A stretch of 64,000 nucleotides of DNA from Chryseobacterium viscerum (GCF_025949665.1 NZ_JAPDFT010000004.1:186001-250000); one strand, 5' to 3'. Positions 51,216-60,225 are shown, counted from the stretch's first letter. Numbers and translations: made by a program. The notes: generated by a model from the sequence alone, not told the origin.

Positions 51216-51263
51216 GCTTTTCGGCTTCCGCAATGATTTTTTATTTAATTCCGGACAAATATA
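51216..51263 (-). promoter_or_regulatory. promoter and conserved 5' leader motif of peptide copy 3
   Basis: TATATTTG (51263-51256) is preceded by GTGAAATATTT. The transcribed leader has TTGCG then GCCGAAAAGC (51225-51216), then AGAGTAG, with the motif 35 bp before the ATG. The same order occurs at copy 4 with the motif at 36 bp. Confidence 0.6.
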
Positions 51264-51382
51264 TAAATATTTCACTGCTGAAAGATATTATTAAACTTTT
51301 TTAACTTTAAATAAAAAGAGCAGGACATCATTAAATATCCAGCTTTCTCCGAAATCCAAAGAAGCTTCGGTTTTATTCAATA

Positions 51383-51550
51383 TCATTCAAAACACTCTGT
51401 ACACGACTGAGAAAGCATACAATGTGATTTCTGCCATGGAGACCATCTGCACCATTCATCACAAGACTGAAACATAGAAGGACAAACTGCGGCCACTCCT
51501 CCTGTTAATCTTTTTAAATTCTCTCTGTTTAATTTTCTTACATTTTTCAT
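51383..51550 (-). CDS. GG-leader, six-cysteine small peptide precursor, copy 4
   Basis: 55 residues. Leader MKNVRKLNRENLKRLTGG (double glycine at 17-18). The core begins VAAVCPSMFQSCDEWC and ends SCTECFE, with six cysteines. Shared with copy 3 are CP, SCD-x-WC and the C-terminal C-x(1,2)-CF, while residues between differ widely. The core also has three Trp. The gene is transcribed from its own promoter 72 bp upstream. No maturation or transport gene is adjacent. Confidence 0.78.
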   Translation of the reverse strand: MKNVRKLNRENLKRLTGGVAAVCPSMFQSCDEWCRWSPWQKSHCMLSQSCTECFE

Positions 51551-51585
51551 AGATATTTTGTTTTAATAAACTGTCTACTCTTTTT

Positions 51586-51634
51586 GCTTTTCGGCATACG
51601 CAACTGTTTCAAAATTGGACAGTTAACAAATATA
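51586..51634 (-). promoter_or_regulatory. promoter and conserved 5' leader motif of peptide copy 4
   Basis: GTGAAATATTT then TATATTTG (51634-51627), and in the leader TTGCG then GCCGAAAAGC (51595-51586) then AGAGTAG. A separate AACTGT...ACAGTT inverted repeat lies between promoter and motif. Confidence 0.6.
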
Positions 51635-51683
51635 AAATATTTCACAAAGAAAAGAATACAATACAACATGGACTATTCTGAAT

Positions 51684-51713
51684 AAAAAAAACCTCAGCAT
51701 TTGCTGAGGTTTT
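51684..51713 (-). terminator. terminator of the rplU-rpmA operon
   Basis: AAAACCTCAGCA pairs with TGCTGAGGTTTT across a 2-base loop; on the reverse strand an eight-T tail follows, 25 nt after the rpmA stop. Confidence 0.9.
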
Positions 51714-51737
51714 AATTTTTATAAAACGCTTACAAAA

Positions 51738-51995
51738 TTATGCGTTTGGCTCTACAGATACGAAAGATCTGTTGTTTGCTTTCTTTCTGAAAACTACTTT
51801 ACCATCTACTAATGCAAACAAAGTGTGATCTTTACCGATTCCCACGTTATCACCTGGGTGGTGCTGAGTACCTCTTTGTCTAACAATAATATTTCCGGCA
51901 ATAGCTGCTTGTCCTCCGAAAATCTTCACACCTAATCTTTTAGAGTGAGACTCTCTACCGTTCTTGGAACTACCGACTCCTTTCTTGTGTGCCAT
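51738..51995 (-). CDS. rpmA: 50S ribosomal protein L27
   Basis: 85 residues, normal length. The N terminus MAHKKGVGSSKNGRESHSKR and LGVKIFGGQAAIAGNIIVRQ, with RGTQHHPGDNVGIGKDHTLF, are the conserved L27 core. The N-terminal tail reaches the peptidyl-transferase centre. It follows rplU by 12 bp. Confidence 0.97.
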   Translation of the reverse strand: MAHKKGVGSSKNGRESHSKRLGVKIFGGQAAIAGNIIVRQRGTQHHPGDNVGIGKDHTLFALVDGKVVFRKKANNRSFVSVEPNA

Positions 51996-52007
51996 TTTAT
52001 TACTGGA

Positions 52008-52586
52008 TTATTTATTAAGTGCTTTAAATTGATCGATATTCTTAATGATAGCAGCATCTACTTCTTCATGAGTAAGAATATTCTTTTCTAATTCCACTTT
52101 AACTGCTTTACCTAAAGTAATTAAAGTTTCTCTGTTCTCTTTAGACTGAGACAAGTTGTTTTTCTTTAAGTGATAGTTCAACTCGTGATCTTCACTAAAG
52201 TTAACAGTTGCGTTGTCTGAAAGAACTTCACCTTTCACAGTTTCTTTTTTAGCAGCAGCTTTTTTAGCTCCACCTTCAAAACCAGTAATACCAGTGATTA
52301 CGATTTGAGTTAAAGATTGTCTGTGACCGTTTTTCACTTTGTAACCTTTTCTTCTTTTCTTTTTGAAAACGATTACTTTATCAGCTTTTACGTGGTCAAG
52401 GATCTCTGCTTCCACAGTGATTCCGTTTACAGCTGGGGCGCCTACAGTGATTGCACCGTTTACAGTAAGAAGAACTTTATCGAAAGAAACTTTTCCTCCT
52501 TTATCTCCTTTTAAACGGTTTACAAACAACTTCTGGTCTTGCTCAACTTTGTATTGAAGCCCTGCTATTTCTACAATTGCAAACAT
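52008..52586 (-). CDS. rplU: 50S ribosomal protein L21 with C-terminal extension
   Basis: 192 residues. The first ~100 are L21 (MFAIVEIAGLQYKVEQDQKL, then VIVFKKKRRKGYKVKNGHRQ). The remaining ~90 residues are a lysine-rich linker and a helical domain (NRETLITLGKAVKVELEKNI, then HEEVDAAIIKNIDQFK), nearly doubling the E. coli length of 103. Similar extensions occur in Flavobacteriia, as far as I recall. First gene of the rplU-rpmA operon. Confidence 0.95.
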   Translation of the reverse strand: MFAIVEIAGLQYKVEQDQKLFVNRLKGDKGGKVSFDKVLLTVNGAITVGAPAVNGITVEAEILDHVKADKVIVFKKKRRKGYKVKNGHRQSLTQIVITGITGFEGGAKKAAAKKETVKGEVLSDNATVNFSEDHELNYHLKKNNLSQSKENRETLITLGKAVKVELEKNILTHEEVDAAIIKNIDQFKALNK

Positions 52587-52770
52587 TGTTTATAAATTTT
52601 TAGTTATTTCGAGGTGCAAATATACATATAAATTTCTAATTAGCTTACAATCAAAGCAATGTTTTTTTAATTAAAATCCTATTCACTATGTTTTGAATAA
52701 TTTTTTTTAATAATGTACTCACACTTAAGAGATAATTTCATACCTTCGTTTTACCAAATTGAATTTATAT

Positions 52771-53658
52771 ATGAAAAGAAACTTTAATCTCTGCTTACTA
52801 GCAGGCGCCATTGCTGTAACTTCATTGACAGCATGTAGTGATGACCAAATGGACAACAATGTTCAACCTCAGCCAGAAACACTTAGTGCAAAAATTGATC
52901 AGCCAGGAGATCTTGAAAAAATCTGCTCTTACGTAGATAACAACTGGAGCTCTAATTCAGTTTTATTGACCGGACTTCAAAATTCCACAGACACCAACTT
53001 TATGAACGGTCAGATGACTAAAATTGCAAGTATGTGGGGAAGAAGCAATCCTACTCTGAGATTTGTAAATGATCCATCCAATTACAATTCAACGTACAAT
53101 GCAATTTCCTATTCTACCGGAAAAATCTATTATGGATACGCTATCTATTATGATGCAAAATCAAAAGGCGGCGATATTGTGAATGCTATGATCCTCGCTC
53201 ATGAGTACGGACATCAGCTACAGTATATCTTTGGACTTCCATCTGTAAACGAAAATACAGCCAGACCTAACGAGCTTGAAGCTGATGGTTTTGCAGGATA
53301 CTATTTGAGAAGACCTAATGGATACAATAAAACAAGCTTCCCGGAAATTGCAGCAGCTTATGAGTTTGCTCAAAGTATCGGAGATTATCAGACTACCAAT
53401 CCCGGACATCACGGAACACCTGCACAGAGAAGATCAGCAGTGCGTTTAGGATTCCTTTTGGGGCAGTATGACCTTAACGCTTCCAATTTCGATTATAATT
53501 TCTTCTATTATTATCAGGGAGTATTAAACGGAACTTACAAGATGGCTAAAAACACAGTAAATCCTGAAATTGACGCCTACATGAGTCAATACATAGATGA
53601 ACTGAGAAAAATTCAGTCAGGAGAAATTTCCGCAGAAGAATTTAAACATCTTCAATAA
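52771..53658 (+). CDS. zinc-metallopeptidase-like lipoprotein
   Basis: About 295 residues from the ATG at 52771; an upstream ATG at 52759 adds four residues. Lipoprotein signal (NLCLLAGAIAVTSLTAC). The zinc motif HEYGH is at 144-148 in ILAHEYGHQLQYIFGL, and a downstream ELEADGFAGYYLRR supplies the third ligand Glu in the manner of neutral zinc metallopeptidases. The rest is unassigned. It would sit on the periplasmic face or the cell surface. Single gene with its own terminator; substrate unknown. Confidence 0.8.
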   Translation: MKRNFNLCLLAGAIAVTSLTACSDDQMDNNVQPQPETLSAKIDQPGDLEKICSYVDNNWSSNSVLLTGLQNSTDTNFMNGQMTKIASMWGRSNPTLRFVNDPSNYNSTYNAISYSTGKIYYGYAIYYDAKSKGGDIVNAMILAHEYGHQLQYIFGLPSVNENTARPNELEADGFAGYYLRRPNGYNKTSFPEIAAAYEFAQSIGDYQTTNPGHHGTPAQRRSAVRLGFLLGQYDLNASNFDYNFFYYYQGVLNGTYKMAKNTVNPEIDAYMSQYIDELRKIQSGEISAEEFKHLQ

Positions 53659-53688
53659 ACAAGAACATTCATTTTTAGCATATTTAAG

Positions 53689-53723
53689 AAAGGAGGCGGG
53701 CAGTATGTTCCGCCCCTTTTTTG
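53689..53723 (+). terminator. terminator after the zinc-peptidase gene
   Basis: AAAGG plus GGCGG pair with CCGCC plus CCTTT (one bulged base), then T residues. Confidence 0.8.
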
Positions 53724-53805
53724 TTTTTAAAAGTTTTTATGTTCTATAAAATCATTTGTTTGTATTTTTGAAAAAATAACAAAAAGAACCTCCAAGCAAT
53801 CTATA

Positions 53806-54894
53806 ATGAACAGAGATCTCTATATTGATTTCGCCAAAGGACTGGCTACACTTTCTATCATATTTATCCATACTGCTTTCTGGTCTGGCCAGTTTTATAT
53901 TCCTGCAGAAATAAGAGTCTTCTCACTCGTTTTTGACGTTGCCCTTTTTTATGCCCTAAGTGGGATTACTTCCGGAGCCAATATTGAAAAAACGTTGTAC
54001 CGCCTGCTAAAACTGCAGATTACCTATATGATATTTGTGACTTTCCTGTTCTTTTTAGATTATTTCTTTAAAATTTTCGGACTGAGTTTCTTTTCTATGG
54101 AATGGCTCCAAAGTTTTTATTCCACATTTGGATCAAAATATTCTACCACCGGCTTTTCAGCAACTCCTCAATGGGAAAATCTGGGCAACTGGTATCTTCA
54201 TCAATATACCAATGCTGACACTTTTCCTGTGGTGATGGGAAGCTTCTGGTATCTTAAAGTTTATTATGTACTAACTGTTTTTGGTGTCCTTATCTTAAGG
54301 TTCTTCCCGAAACATATCAATTGGTTTATCGGGCTTTGTATAGGTTTAACCTTATTATTTAACATCTTCCCGGAATATTATCCAACCGGACAGGTGGGAT
54401 ATGTAGCTTTTTATCTTTCTGTTTTTTTAATTGGAAACAAAATGCGTGGGAAAAAGATTCCGGCCAAAGCAATCCCTGTCTTATATGCACTTGTGGGAGT
54501 TGCTCTTGTATGGATGTTCTGGTACTATGGAGGAGAAATTTTCTATAAAATCAATAAAAACAAATTTCCGCCTAAAATCCCTTACATCATCTGGACATTG
54601 TTCTCTTTGGTAACACTATTTGTCCTTTATAACCGATTAAAGATTACAAAAGAAAACTTTATCACCCACATCGGAAAGAATGCTATTTTCTTCTACTTTG
54701 CCCAGGGAATCAGTTCTTCTTTGGTCTATTTCCTGGTTGTCCCGTTAAAAGAAAATATGCCGTGGTGGATATTAATGATCATTATTTATGGCATTAATAT
54801 CATTTTAGCCTTCATTATTTCTGCGGGATTGAAAAAGGTAGATACCTCAGGCTGGAAGATTCTGGAATTCTTAAGAAGAAAGACCGCATCTTAA
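53806..54894 (+). CDS. acyltransferase-3 family membrane protein
   Basis: 362 residues with about ten membrane helices. It opens MNRDLYIDFAKGLATLSIIF followed by IHTAFWSG; the D-x-x-K-G....I..H arrangement in helix 1 is the hallmark of acyltransferase 3 (OafA/NolL-like) proteins that acetylate surface glycans. The loop PVVMGSFWYLKVYYVLTV and later IGKNAIFFYFAQGISSS fit the fold. No linked glycan cluster is present, so the target cannot be named. Confidence 0.78.
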   Translation: MNRDLYIDFAKGLATLSIIFIHTAFWSGQFYIPAEIRVFSLVFDVALFYALSGITSGANIEKTLYRLLKLQITYMIFVTFLFFLDYFFKIFGLSFFSMEWLQSFYSTFGSKYSTTGFSATPQWENLGNWYLHQYTNADTFPVVMGSFWYLKVYYVLTVFGVLILRFFPKHINWFIGLCIGLTLLFNIFPEYYPTGQVGYVAFYLSVFLIGNKMRGKKIPAKAIPVLYALVGVALVWMFWYYGGEIFYKINKNKFPPKIPYIIWTLFSLVTLFVLYNRLKITKENFITHIGKNAIFFYFAQGISSSLVYFLVVPLKENMPWWILMIIIYGINIILAFIISAGLKKVDTSGWKILEFLRRKTAS

Positions 54895-54968
54895 GACTTT
54901 AACTATCAAATTGAAATAAAGTCACATTTCTTATCTCAATTTGTTTAAATTTACAAAAATTTTACAAC

Positions 54969-55547
54969 ATGTTTAAGTTGAAACTCCCTACCGATCCAAG
55001 GTGGGCAAATATTGCAGAAGGAAACATCGGAGAAATTTTAACAGATCATGCCTGGTGCGAGCAAAAAGCAGCTACCAATGCCATAGGCCTGATAACAATG
55101 CTTCCGGAATATCCTGAGATTGTGACAGAACTTCTTGCCATTGCACAGGAAGAACTGGATCATTTCAATCAGGTTCATGAGATCATTAAAAAAAGAGGAT
55201 ATACCTTTGGAAGAGCAAGAAAAGATGATTATGTGAATGAACTGGCGAAATTTATCGTTCAGGGAACAAGAGAGAACCTCATCGTAGACAAAATGCTTTT
55301 TGCCGCTATGATTGAAGCCAGAAGCTGCGAAAGATTCAAGGTTCTTACTGAAAACATCAAAGACGAAGAACTTAAAGTTTTCTATAAAGAATTGATGATT
55401 TCTGAAGCTAATCATTATAGTACATTCATTGGATTTGCAAGACAGCTTGGAGATCCGGAGAAAGTAAACAAACGTTGGGAAGAATGGCTGGAATATGAAG
55501 CCAGTATCATAAAATCTTATGGAAACAAAGAAACTATTCACGGTTAA
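54969..55547 (+). CDS. miaE: tRNA-(ms2io6A)-hydroxylase
   Basis: A non-heme diiron enzyme that hydroxylates the isopentenyl group of ms2i6A37 in tRNA. 192 residues. The two helix pairs carry the ligands: ILTDHAWCEQKAATNAIGL, IAQEELDHFNQVHEII, MIEARSCERFKVL and LMISEANHYSTFIGFA. MiaB, which makes its substrate, is encoded at 26029. The upstream gap is 74 bp, and the DUF502 gene follows 29 bp after it on the same strand. Confidence 0.9.
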   Translation: MFKLKLPTDPRWANIAEGNIGEILTDHAWCEQKAATNAIGLITMLPEYPEIVTELLAIAQEELDHFNQVHEIIKKRGYTFGRARKDDYVNELAKFIVQGTRENLIVDKMLFAAMIEARSCERFKVLTENIKDEELKVFYKELMISEANHYSTFIGFARQLGDPEKVNKRWEEWLEYEASIIKSYGNKETIHG

Positions 55548-55576
55548 ATTAAAATAGAAACAGTAAAGAATATACA

Positions 55577-56194
55577 TTGAAGAAGCCAAGCTTTGAAAAT
55601 ATTGCCAATTTATTCCTGAAAAACTTTTTCCAGGGATTGGTTATCATTGGTCCTATCGGGCTTACTATTTTTGTAATTTGGTATATTGTAAGTGCAATTG
55701 ACAATCTTGTTCCTTCGCTGGCCAAGCAGATCCCTGGGCTTGTATTCGTATCCATCATTCTGTTTACTGCTATTTTAGGGTATCTAGGAAATAAATTCGT
55801 AGTCGGAAGATTCTTTTTCGATACGATGGACAGCTTGCTGGAGAAAACTCCGGGAGTAAAACATATCTACACTCCTACAAAAGACGTAATGTCTTCATTC
55901 GTAGGTGACAAGAAAAAATTCAACGATCCTGTATGGGTAAAAACCAATGAAAATCCGGAAATCTGGAGAATTGGTTTTTTAACTCAAAAAGAAATGTCGG
56001 ACGTTGACAAGCATAATTACGTTGCGGTATATCTTCCCCACTCGTACGCCATCTCGGGCTGGGTAATTGTTACTGAAGAAAAAAACATCAAACCTGTAGT
56101 GGGAATGACAGCAGCTTCTGCAATGAAGTTTGCAGTGAGCGGCGGTGTAGCCGGATTCCATTCTGATGAAAATATATTTAAGGCTCCGGAATAA
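55577..56194 (+). CDS. DUF502 family membrane protein
   Basis: 205 residues starting at TTG (55577); no ATG lies near and the next would delete both membrane helices. Two helices follow (FFQGLVIIGPIGLTIFVIWYIV at ~16-37 and GLVFVSIILFTAILGYLGNK at ~56-75). The soluble part has PGVKHIYTPTKDVMSSFVGD and VWVKTNENPEIWRIGFLTQ and VAVYLPHSYAISGWVIV, the conserved blocks of DUF502. Function unknown. Likely co-transcribed with miaE. Confidence 0.85.
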   Translation: MKKPSFENIANLFLKNFFQGLVIIGPIGLTIFVIWYIVSAIDNLVPSLAKQIPGLVFVSIILFTAILGYLGNKFVVGRFFFDTMDSLLEKTPGVKHIYTPTKDVMSSFVGDKKKFNDPVWVKTNENPEIWRIGFLTQKEMSDVDKHNYVAVYLPHSYAISGWVIVTEEKNIKPVVGMTAASAMKFAVSGGVAGFHSDENIFKAPE

Positions 56195-56288
56195 TCACTC
56201 TTTCCGGCTTATCTATACATTGATGAATTTTGAAAAATTATTTTCAAGCACATTTTCTTTACAAACAATTTAAAACATAATTTAACTC

Positions 56289-57665
56289 ATGAATTTACCG
56301 TACGCGGAACCTTTCCGCATTAAAATGGTGGAAGAAATCTATCAATCCACCAGAGAAGAAAGAGAGCAATGGCTTAAAGAAGCTAATTATAACCTTTTCA
56401 ATTTAAGATCTTCACATGTTTATATTGACCTGCTTACCGATTCAGGAACCGGAGCAATGTCTGATAAACAATGGTCTGCATTGATGACCGGGGATGAAAG
56501 CTACGCAGGATCCCGTTCTTTTGAACAATTACAGAAAACTGTTGAAAAAATTACAGGATTCAAATATTTATTACCTACACACCAGGGAAGAGCTGCTGAA
56601 AACGTTCTTTTCTCAGTATTGGTAAAGGAAGGTGATGTAGTTCCGGGGAACTCTCATTTTGACACCACAAAAGGACATATCGAAATTAGAAAGGCACACG
56701 CCATCGACTGTACAATAGATGAAGCTTTTGACATTAATGACCTTCACCCTTTCAAAGGAAATATCAACCTTGAAAAGCTGGAAGAAGTTTATAAAAGCCA
56801 CCCTAAAGAAAACATTCCTTTCTGCTTAATTACCATTACATGTAACTCTTCAGGAGGGCAGCCTGTATCTTTAGAAAATATGAAGGCTGTAAAAGCACTT
56901 TCTGACCAATATGGAATTCCTGTATTCTTTGATTCAGCGAGATTTGCAGAGAATGCTTACTTCATCAAAAAAAGAGAAGCAGGACAGGAAAACAGAAGCA
57001 TCAAAGAAATCTGTAAGGAAATTTTCTCTTACGGAGATGGAATGACGATGAGTTCCAAAAAAGACGGCTTAGTAAACATCGGTGGATTCATTGCTCTGAA
57101 TAATGAAGAGGTTTTCAGAAAAGCATCCAACTTTACCATTATCTATGAAGGATTTATTACCTATGGGGGAATGGCCGGAAGAGATATGGCTGCATTGGCA
57201 GTAGGTCTTGATGAAGCGACTGAGTTTGCTTATCTTGAAAGCAGAATCTCTCAGGTTGAATATCTGGGGAATAAACTGATTGAATACGGAATCCCTGTTC
57301 AGAAACCTATCGGAGGACATGCTGTATTCATCGACTCTTTAAACTTCCTTCCGAATGTTTCCCGTGAAGAATATCCGGCACAGACATTAGGCCTTGAAAT
57401 TTATAAGGAAGCAGGTATCAGAACCGTAGAAATCGGGACATTATTGGCAGACAGAGATCCTGCTACAAGGGAAAACCGTTATCCGAAATTAGAATTGGTA
57501 CGTCTGGCAATCCCTAGAAGAACTTACACCAATAACCATATGGATTATATTGCTGCTGCTATCAAGAACGTTTATGAAAGACGTGAAGAAATAGCAAAAG
57601 GATACAAGATCACCTGGGAACCGGAAATCTTAAGACACTTTACTGTTCAGCTTGAAAAAGCTTAA
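56289..57665 (+). CDS. tnaA: tryptophanase
   Basis: Tryptophan to indole, pyruvate and ammonia with PLP. 458 residues. Shared tryptophanase/tyrosine phenol-lyase blocks include YIDLLTDSGTGAMSDKQW, PTHQGRAAENVL and the PLP lysine in MSSKKDGLV (K258). Three positions separate the two enzymes, and all favour tryptophanase: D125 in FDTTKGH (Thr in tyrosine phenol-lyase), I382 in VEIG (Arg there), H450 in RHFT (Phe there). Some other stretches resemble the lyase. No tnaC-like leader is seen in the 94-bp upstream gap; indole production is typical of Chryseobacterium. Confidence 0.9.
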   Translation: MNLPYAEPFRIKMVEEIYQSTREEREQWLKEANYNLFNLRSSHVYIDLLTDSGTGAMSDKQWSALMTGDESYAGSRSFEQLQKTVEKITGFKYLLPTHQGRAAENVLFSVLVKEGDVVPGNSHFDTTKGHIEIRKAHAIDCTIDEAFDINDLHPFKGNINLEKLEEVYKSHPKENIPFCLITITCNSSGGQPVSLENMKAVKALSDQYGIPVFFDSARFAENAYFIKKREAGQENRSIKEICKEIFSYGDGMTMSSKKDGLVNIGGFIALNNEEVFRKASNFTIIYEGFITYGGMAGRDMAALAVGLDEATEFAYLESRISQVEYLGNKLIEYGIPVQKPIGGHAVFIDSLNFLPNVSREEYPAQTLGLEIYKEAGIRTVEIGTLLADRDPATRENRYPKLELVRLAIPRRTYTNNHMDYIAAAIKNVYERREEIAKGYKITWEPEILRHFTVQLEKA

Positions 57666-57669
57666 TCAT

Positions 57670-57697
57670 AAAACCGGAATTTTTTCCGGTTTTTTTA
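57670..57697 (+). terminator. terminator after tnaA
   Basis: AAACCGGAA (57671-57679) pairs with TTCCGGTTT (57684-57692) and is followed by T residues. Confidence 0.9.
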
Positions 57698-57890
57698 TGC
57701 GTTACATAAACAATCTTATTCTTTATATATCCTTCAGTCCATTTCCACTTAACAATCTTAAAACCATTTCATCATTACGATAAATACCCTTTATAAATAA
57801 CCATAAATTAATCATATTTATTTATTATAAATTATCTACTATCATTTTCTTTTTATCTTTTATAAAACAAAAATCAAATTGACTCATTTT

Positions 57891-57923
57891 TTGAAATAGT
57901 GAAGGTTTTTAATTTTAATTTTG
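57891..57923 (+). promoter_or_regulatory. promoter of the FAD monooxygenase / PLP enzyme operon
   Basis: TTG (57891-57893), a 22-bp spacer and TAATTTTG (57916-57923), giving a leader of about 60 nt. Confidence 0.55.
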
Positions 57924-57988
57924 TATTTATCTAAAGAAGATTAAAAAAATACTCAAAAAACCAACCTGAAAAATACTTTATTCCGAAA

Positions 57989-59065
57989 ATGAAGAAAATT
58001 ACTGTCGTGGGTGCCGGTATCTCTGGCTTAACCATGGCGAATTACTTAGAAAAACATAAGATTGATTATCACATTTACGAAAGGAGAAAAAAGAAAGATC
58101 TAGCAGGACATGGCTTTCTCATTCCAGAAGAAGGGATGGAATACCTTTACCAGATCCTTGATTCCGATCTTCTTCTTCGGCATGGAAATTTTCTAAAAAA
58201 ATATATACAGTACTCCCATACGGGGAAAATGCTGGCAGAAAAGGAGTTGAACAATGTTTTCGCAATTTCGAGACATTCATTAATTGATCTTCTGACTCAA
58301 AATATTTCTCCTGAAAAAATAACCTACGAACAAACCATAATTCCCGATGACAGACAGAATGGAAAACTGAAACTTTTGGACGGAACGGATATTGACTCAG
58401 ACATTGCTGTTATCTCCGATGGTTCTAAAAGCCGTATCAGAAATTACCTTTTTAAAGATGAAACCATAAATCTGGCAAGAGAAAGTGAAGTAGTTAATAT
58501 CATTCAGGATAAAGAAATTGCAGATTCTATTGAAAATGACTTTATAAAATTCCATCATGAAGAGGGAGGTCTGACATTTGGAATTCTTAAACTTTCCACT
58601 GATACTATTCTTTGGTATTCACAGTTTGATAATGAGAAATACACGATCAATGAGTGTTCAGCAGAGAACCTAAGGAAATACATGCTTGAAGTTTTTCAAA
58701 ACTGGCATCCTTTAGTCCCATCAATTATACAGAAATCAGACTATAAAAACGTACATTTATGGCGTGTGTATGAGTTGGAAAAACTGAATCCGTTTTATAA
58801 GGATAATATTGTATTCATAGGAGATGCAGCCCATCCGCTGATTCCTTTTACGAGCCAGGGAGTAACTTCTGCACTGAAAGATTCTTTTACATTAACGAAG
58901 TACTTAGTTGAAGAAAAAAATAAAGCAGAAGCATTCAGCAAGTATGAAGCAGACAGAAAACCTGAAATTGAAATTCACATCAACAACGGAAGAATATTAC
59001 TCAACCAGTTCCTGCTTCCACTCAGCCAACAAACAGAAAACATTTTACCCATATCTTATAAATAA
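57989..59065 (+). CDS. FAD-dependent monooxygenase
   Basis: 358 residues of the group A (PHBH-like) flavin monooxygenase family. The N-terminal Rossmann motif is VVGAGISGLTMANYLEKHKI with GAGISG at 8-13 and the acidic tip in YHIYERR. The second FAD motif is GDAAHPLIPFTSQGVTSALK at ~274-293. The DG-type motif is in VISDGSKSRIR. It uses NAD(P)H and oxygen to hydroxylate an aromatic or similar substrate. The PLP enzyme gene starts 2 bp after its stop, so the two act in one pathway, but the substrate is not apparent. Confidence 0.88.
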   Translation: MKKITVVGAGISGLTMANYLEKHKIDYHIYERRKKKDLAGHGFLIPEEGMEYLYQILDSDLLLRHGNFLKKYIQYSHTGKMLAEKELNNVFAISRHSLIDLLTQNISPEKITYEQTIIPDDRQNGKLKLLDGTDIDSDIAVISDGSKSRIRNYLFKDETINLARESEVVNIIQDKEIADSIENDFIKFHHEEGGLTFGILKLSTDTILWYSQFDNEKYTINECSAENLRKYMLEVFQNWHPLVPSIIQKSDYKNVHLWRVYELEKLNPFYKDNIVFIGDAAHPLIPFTSQGVTSALKDSFTLTKYLVEEKNKAEAFSKYEADRKPEIEIHINNGRILLNQFLLPLSQQTENILPISYK

Positions 59066-59067
59066 AT

Positions 59068-60225
59068 ATGTTCAGCAATAACGATATCAATTTTGAAGCC
59101 CTGAAAAGAAAAGCCTATAACGGAAGATGGGCAACCCTGGAAGAAGGAATCATTCCTCTTACGGCAGCAGATCCTGATTTCAGGACAGCTCATGAAATAG
59201 AACAGGGAATCATCGAATACCTTAAAGACGGCTATCTAAGCTATGGGCCGTTTTCCGGTCTTCCTGAATTCAAAAAAAGTGTTGCAGATCATTTCAATAA
59301 GGAGAAACACGGAACTTTTTCTCCTGAAAATGTTTTGGCAGTCAACAGCGCTGCTCAGGGAATGTTCCTGATTGCTTCTTATGTTCTGAATCCGGGAGAT
59401 GAAGCCATTATTCTGGATCCTGTAGATTTTCTTTTCAAAAAATCAGTAGAAACAGCAGGAGGAAAAGTGATGCTTTGCCCTGTAAATACTATAACAGGAG
59501 ACATTGATTTTGAAAAACTGATTTCCTTAATTAATCCCAAAACCAAACTTATAAGCATCTGCAATCCGCATAATCCCCTGGGAAAGGTATATTCTAAAGA
59601 AATATTAATAAGAATAGCAGAGATTGCTTCAGCTCACGATCTTTGGGTGATGAGTGATGAAATCTGGAGTGATATTATTTATGACAACAAAGATTTTCAT
59701 ACCTATTCTTCCGTTTCTGAGAAAGCAAAGAGAAAAAGCTTTACCGTTTATGGATTTTCAAAGTCATTTGGAATAGCAGGATTGAGAATCGGGGCTGTAT
59801 TGTGTAATGATCAGGATATCCTTGAGGATTTTACAGAGAAATCCAATTTCAATTCAACAATAGAAGGTGTTTCTACTTTGTCACAGATTGCCGGAAGTGT
59901 AGCTCTGGAGAAAGCAATGCCTTGGTATAAAGATTTTTTAGCGCATTTACAGAGCAACAGGAATCTTGCTTTTGAATTACTAAGCCGTTCAGAAATTGTA
60001 AATCCTAATCTGCCTGAGGCTACTTTTGTCCTGTTTCCAAAGATTGAAAACGGAATGTCCAGCGATCAATTTGCCCAACACGTCTTAAAACAGGGAAAGG
60101 TTGCCATCGTTCCGGGGTCAGAAAGATGGTTCGGAAAAGGAGCGGAAGGACATATCAGAATTTGCTTCTCCACATCACAGGAAATTTTAGAAGAAGGAAT
60201 TAACAGAATCATTACCAGCTTTTAA
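59068..60225 (+). CDS. PLP-dependent class I/II aminotransferase (MalY/PatB-like)
   Basis: 385 residues. Fold type I: LTAADPDFRT near the N terminus, YGPFSGLPEFKKSVADHF, CNPHNPLGKVYS with the cofactor Asn, VMSDEIWSDIIYD, and the PLP lysine in YGFSKSFGIAGLRIG. The C-terminal RICFS carries the carboxylate-binding Arg. Aminotransferase or C-S lyase (PatB) activity cannot be told apart by sequence reading. It is tightly coupled (2 bp) to the flavin monooxygenase gene, and a TonB receptor gene with its own promoter follows. Confidence 0.88.
   Translation: MFSNNDINFEALKRKAYNGRWATLEEGIIPLTAADPDFRTAHEIEQGIIEYLKDGYLSYGPFSGLPEFKKSVADHFNKEKHGTFSPENVLAVNSAAQGMFLIASYVLNPGDEAIILDPVDFLFKKSVETAGGKVMLCPVNTITGDIDFEKLISLINPKTKLISICNPHNPLGKVYSKEILIRIAEIASAHDLWVMSDEIWSDIIYDNKDFHTYSSVSEKAKRKSFTVYGFSKSFGIAGLRIGAVLCNDQDILEDFTEKSNFNSTIEGVSTLSQIAGSVALEKAMPWYKDFLAHLQSNRNLAFELLSRSEIVNPNLPEATFVLFPKIENGMSSDQFAQHVLKQGKVAIVPGSERWFGKGAEGHIRICFSTSQEILEEGINRIITSF

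Noticed and set aside
51686..51713. Hairpin as an attenuator for peptide copy 4
   Set aside because: It lies upstream of that gene's promoter on the reverse strand and directly follows rpmA with a T tail, so it is the rplU-rpmA terminator.
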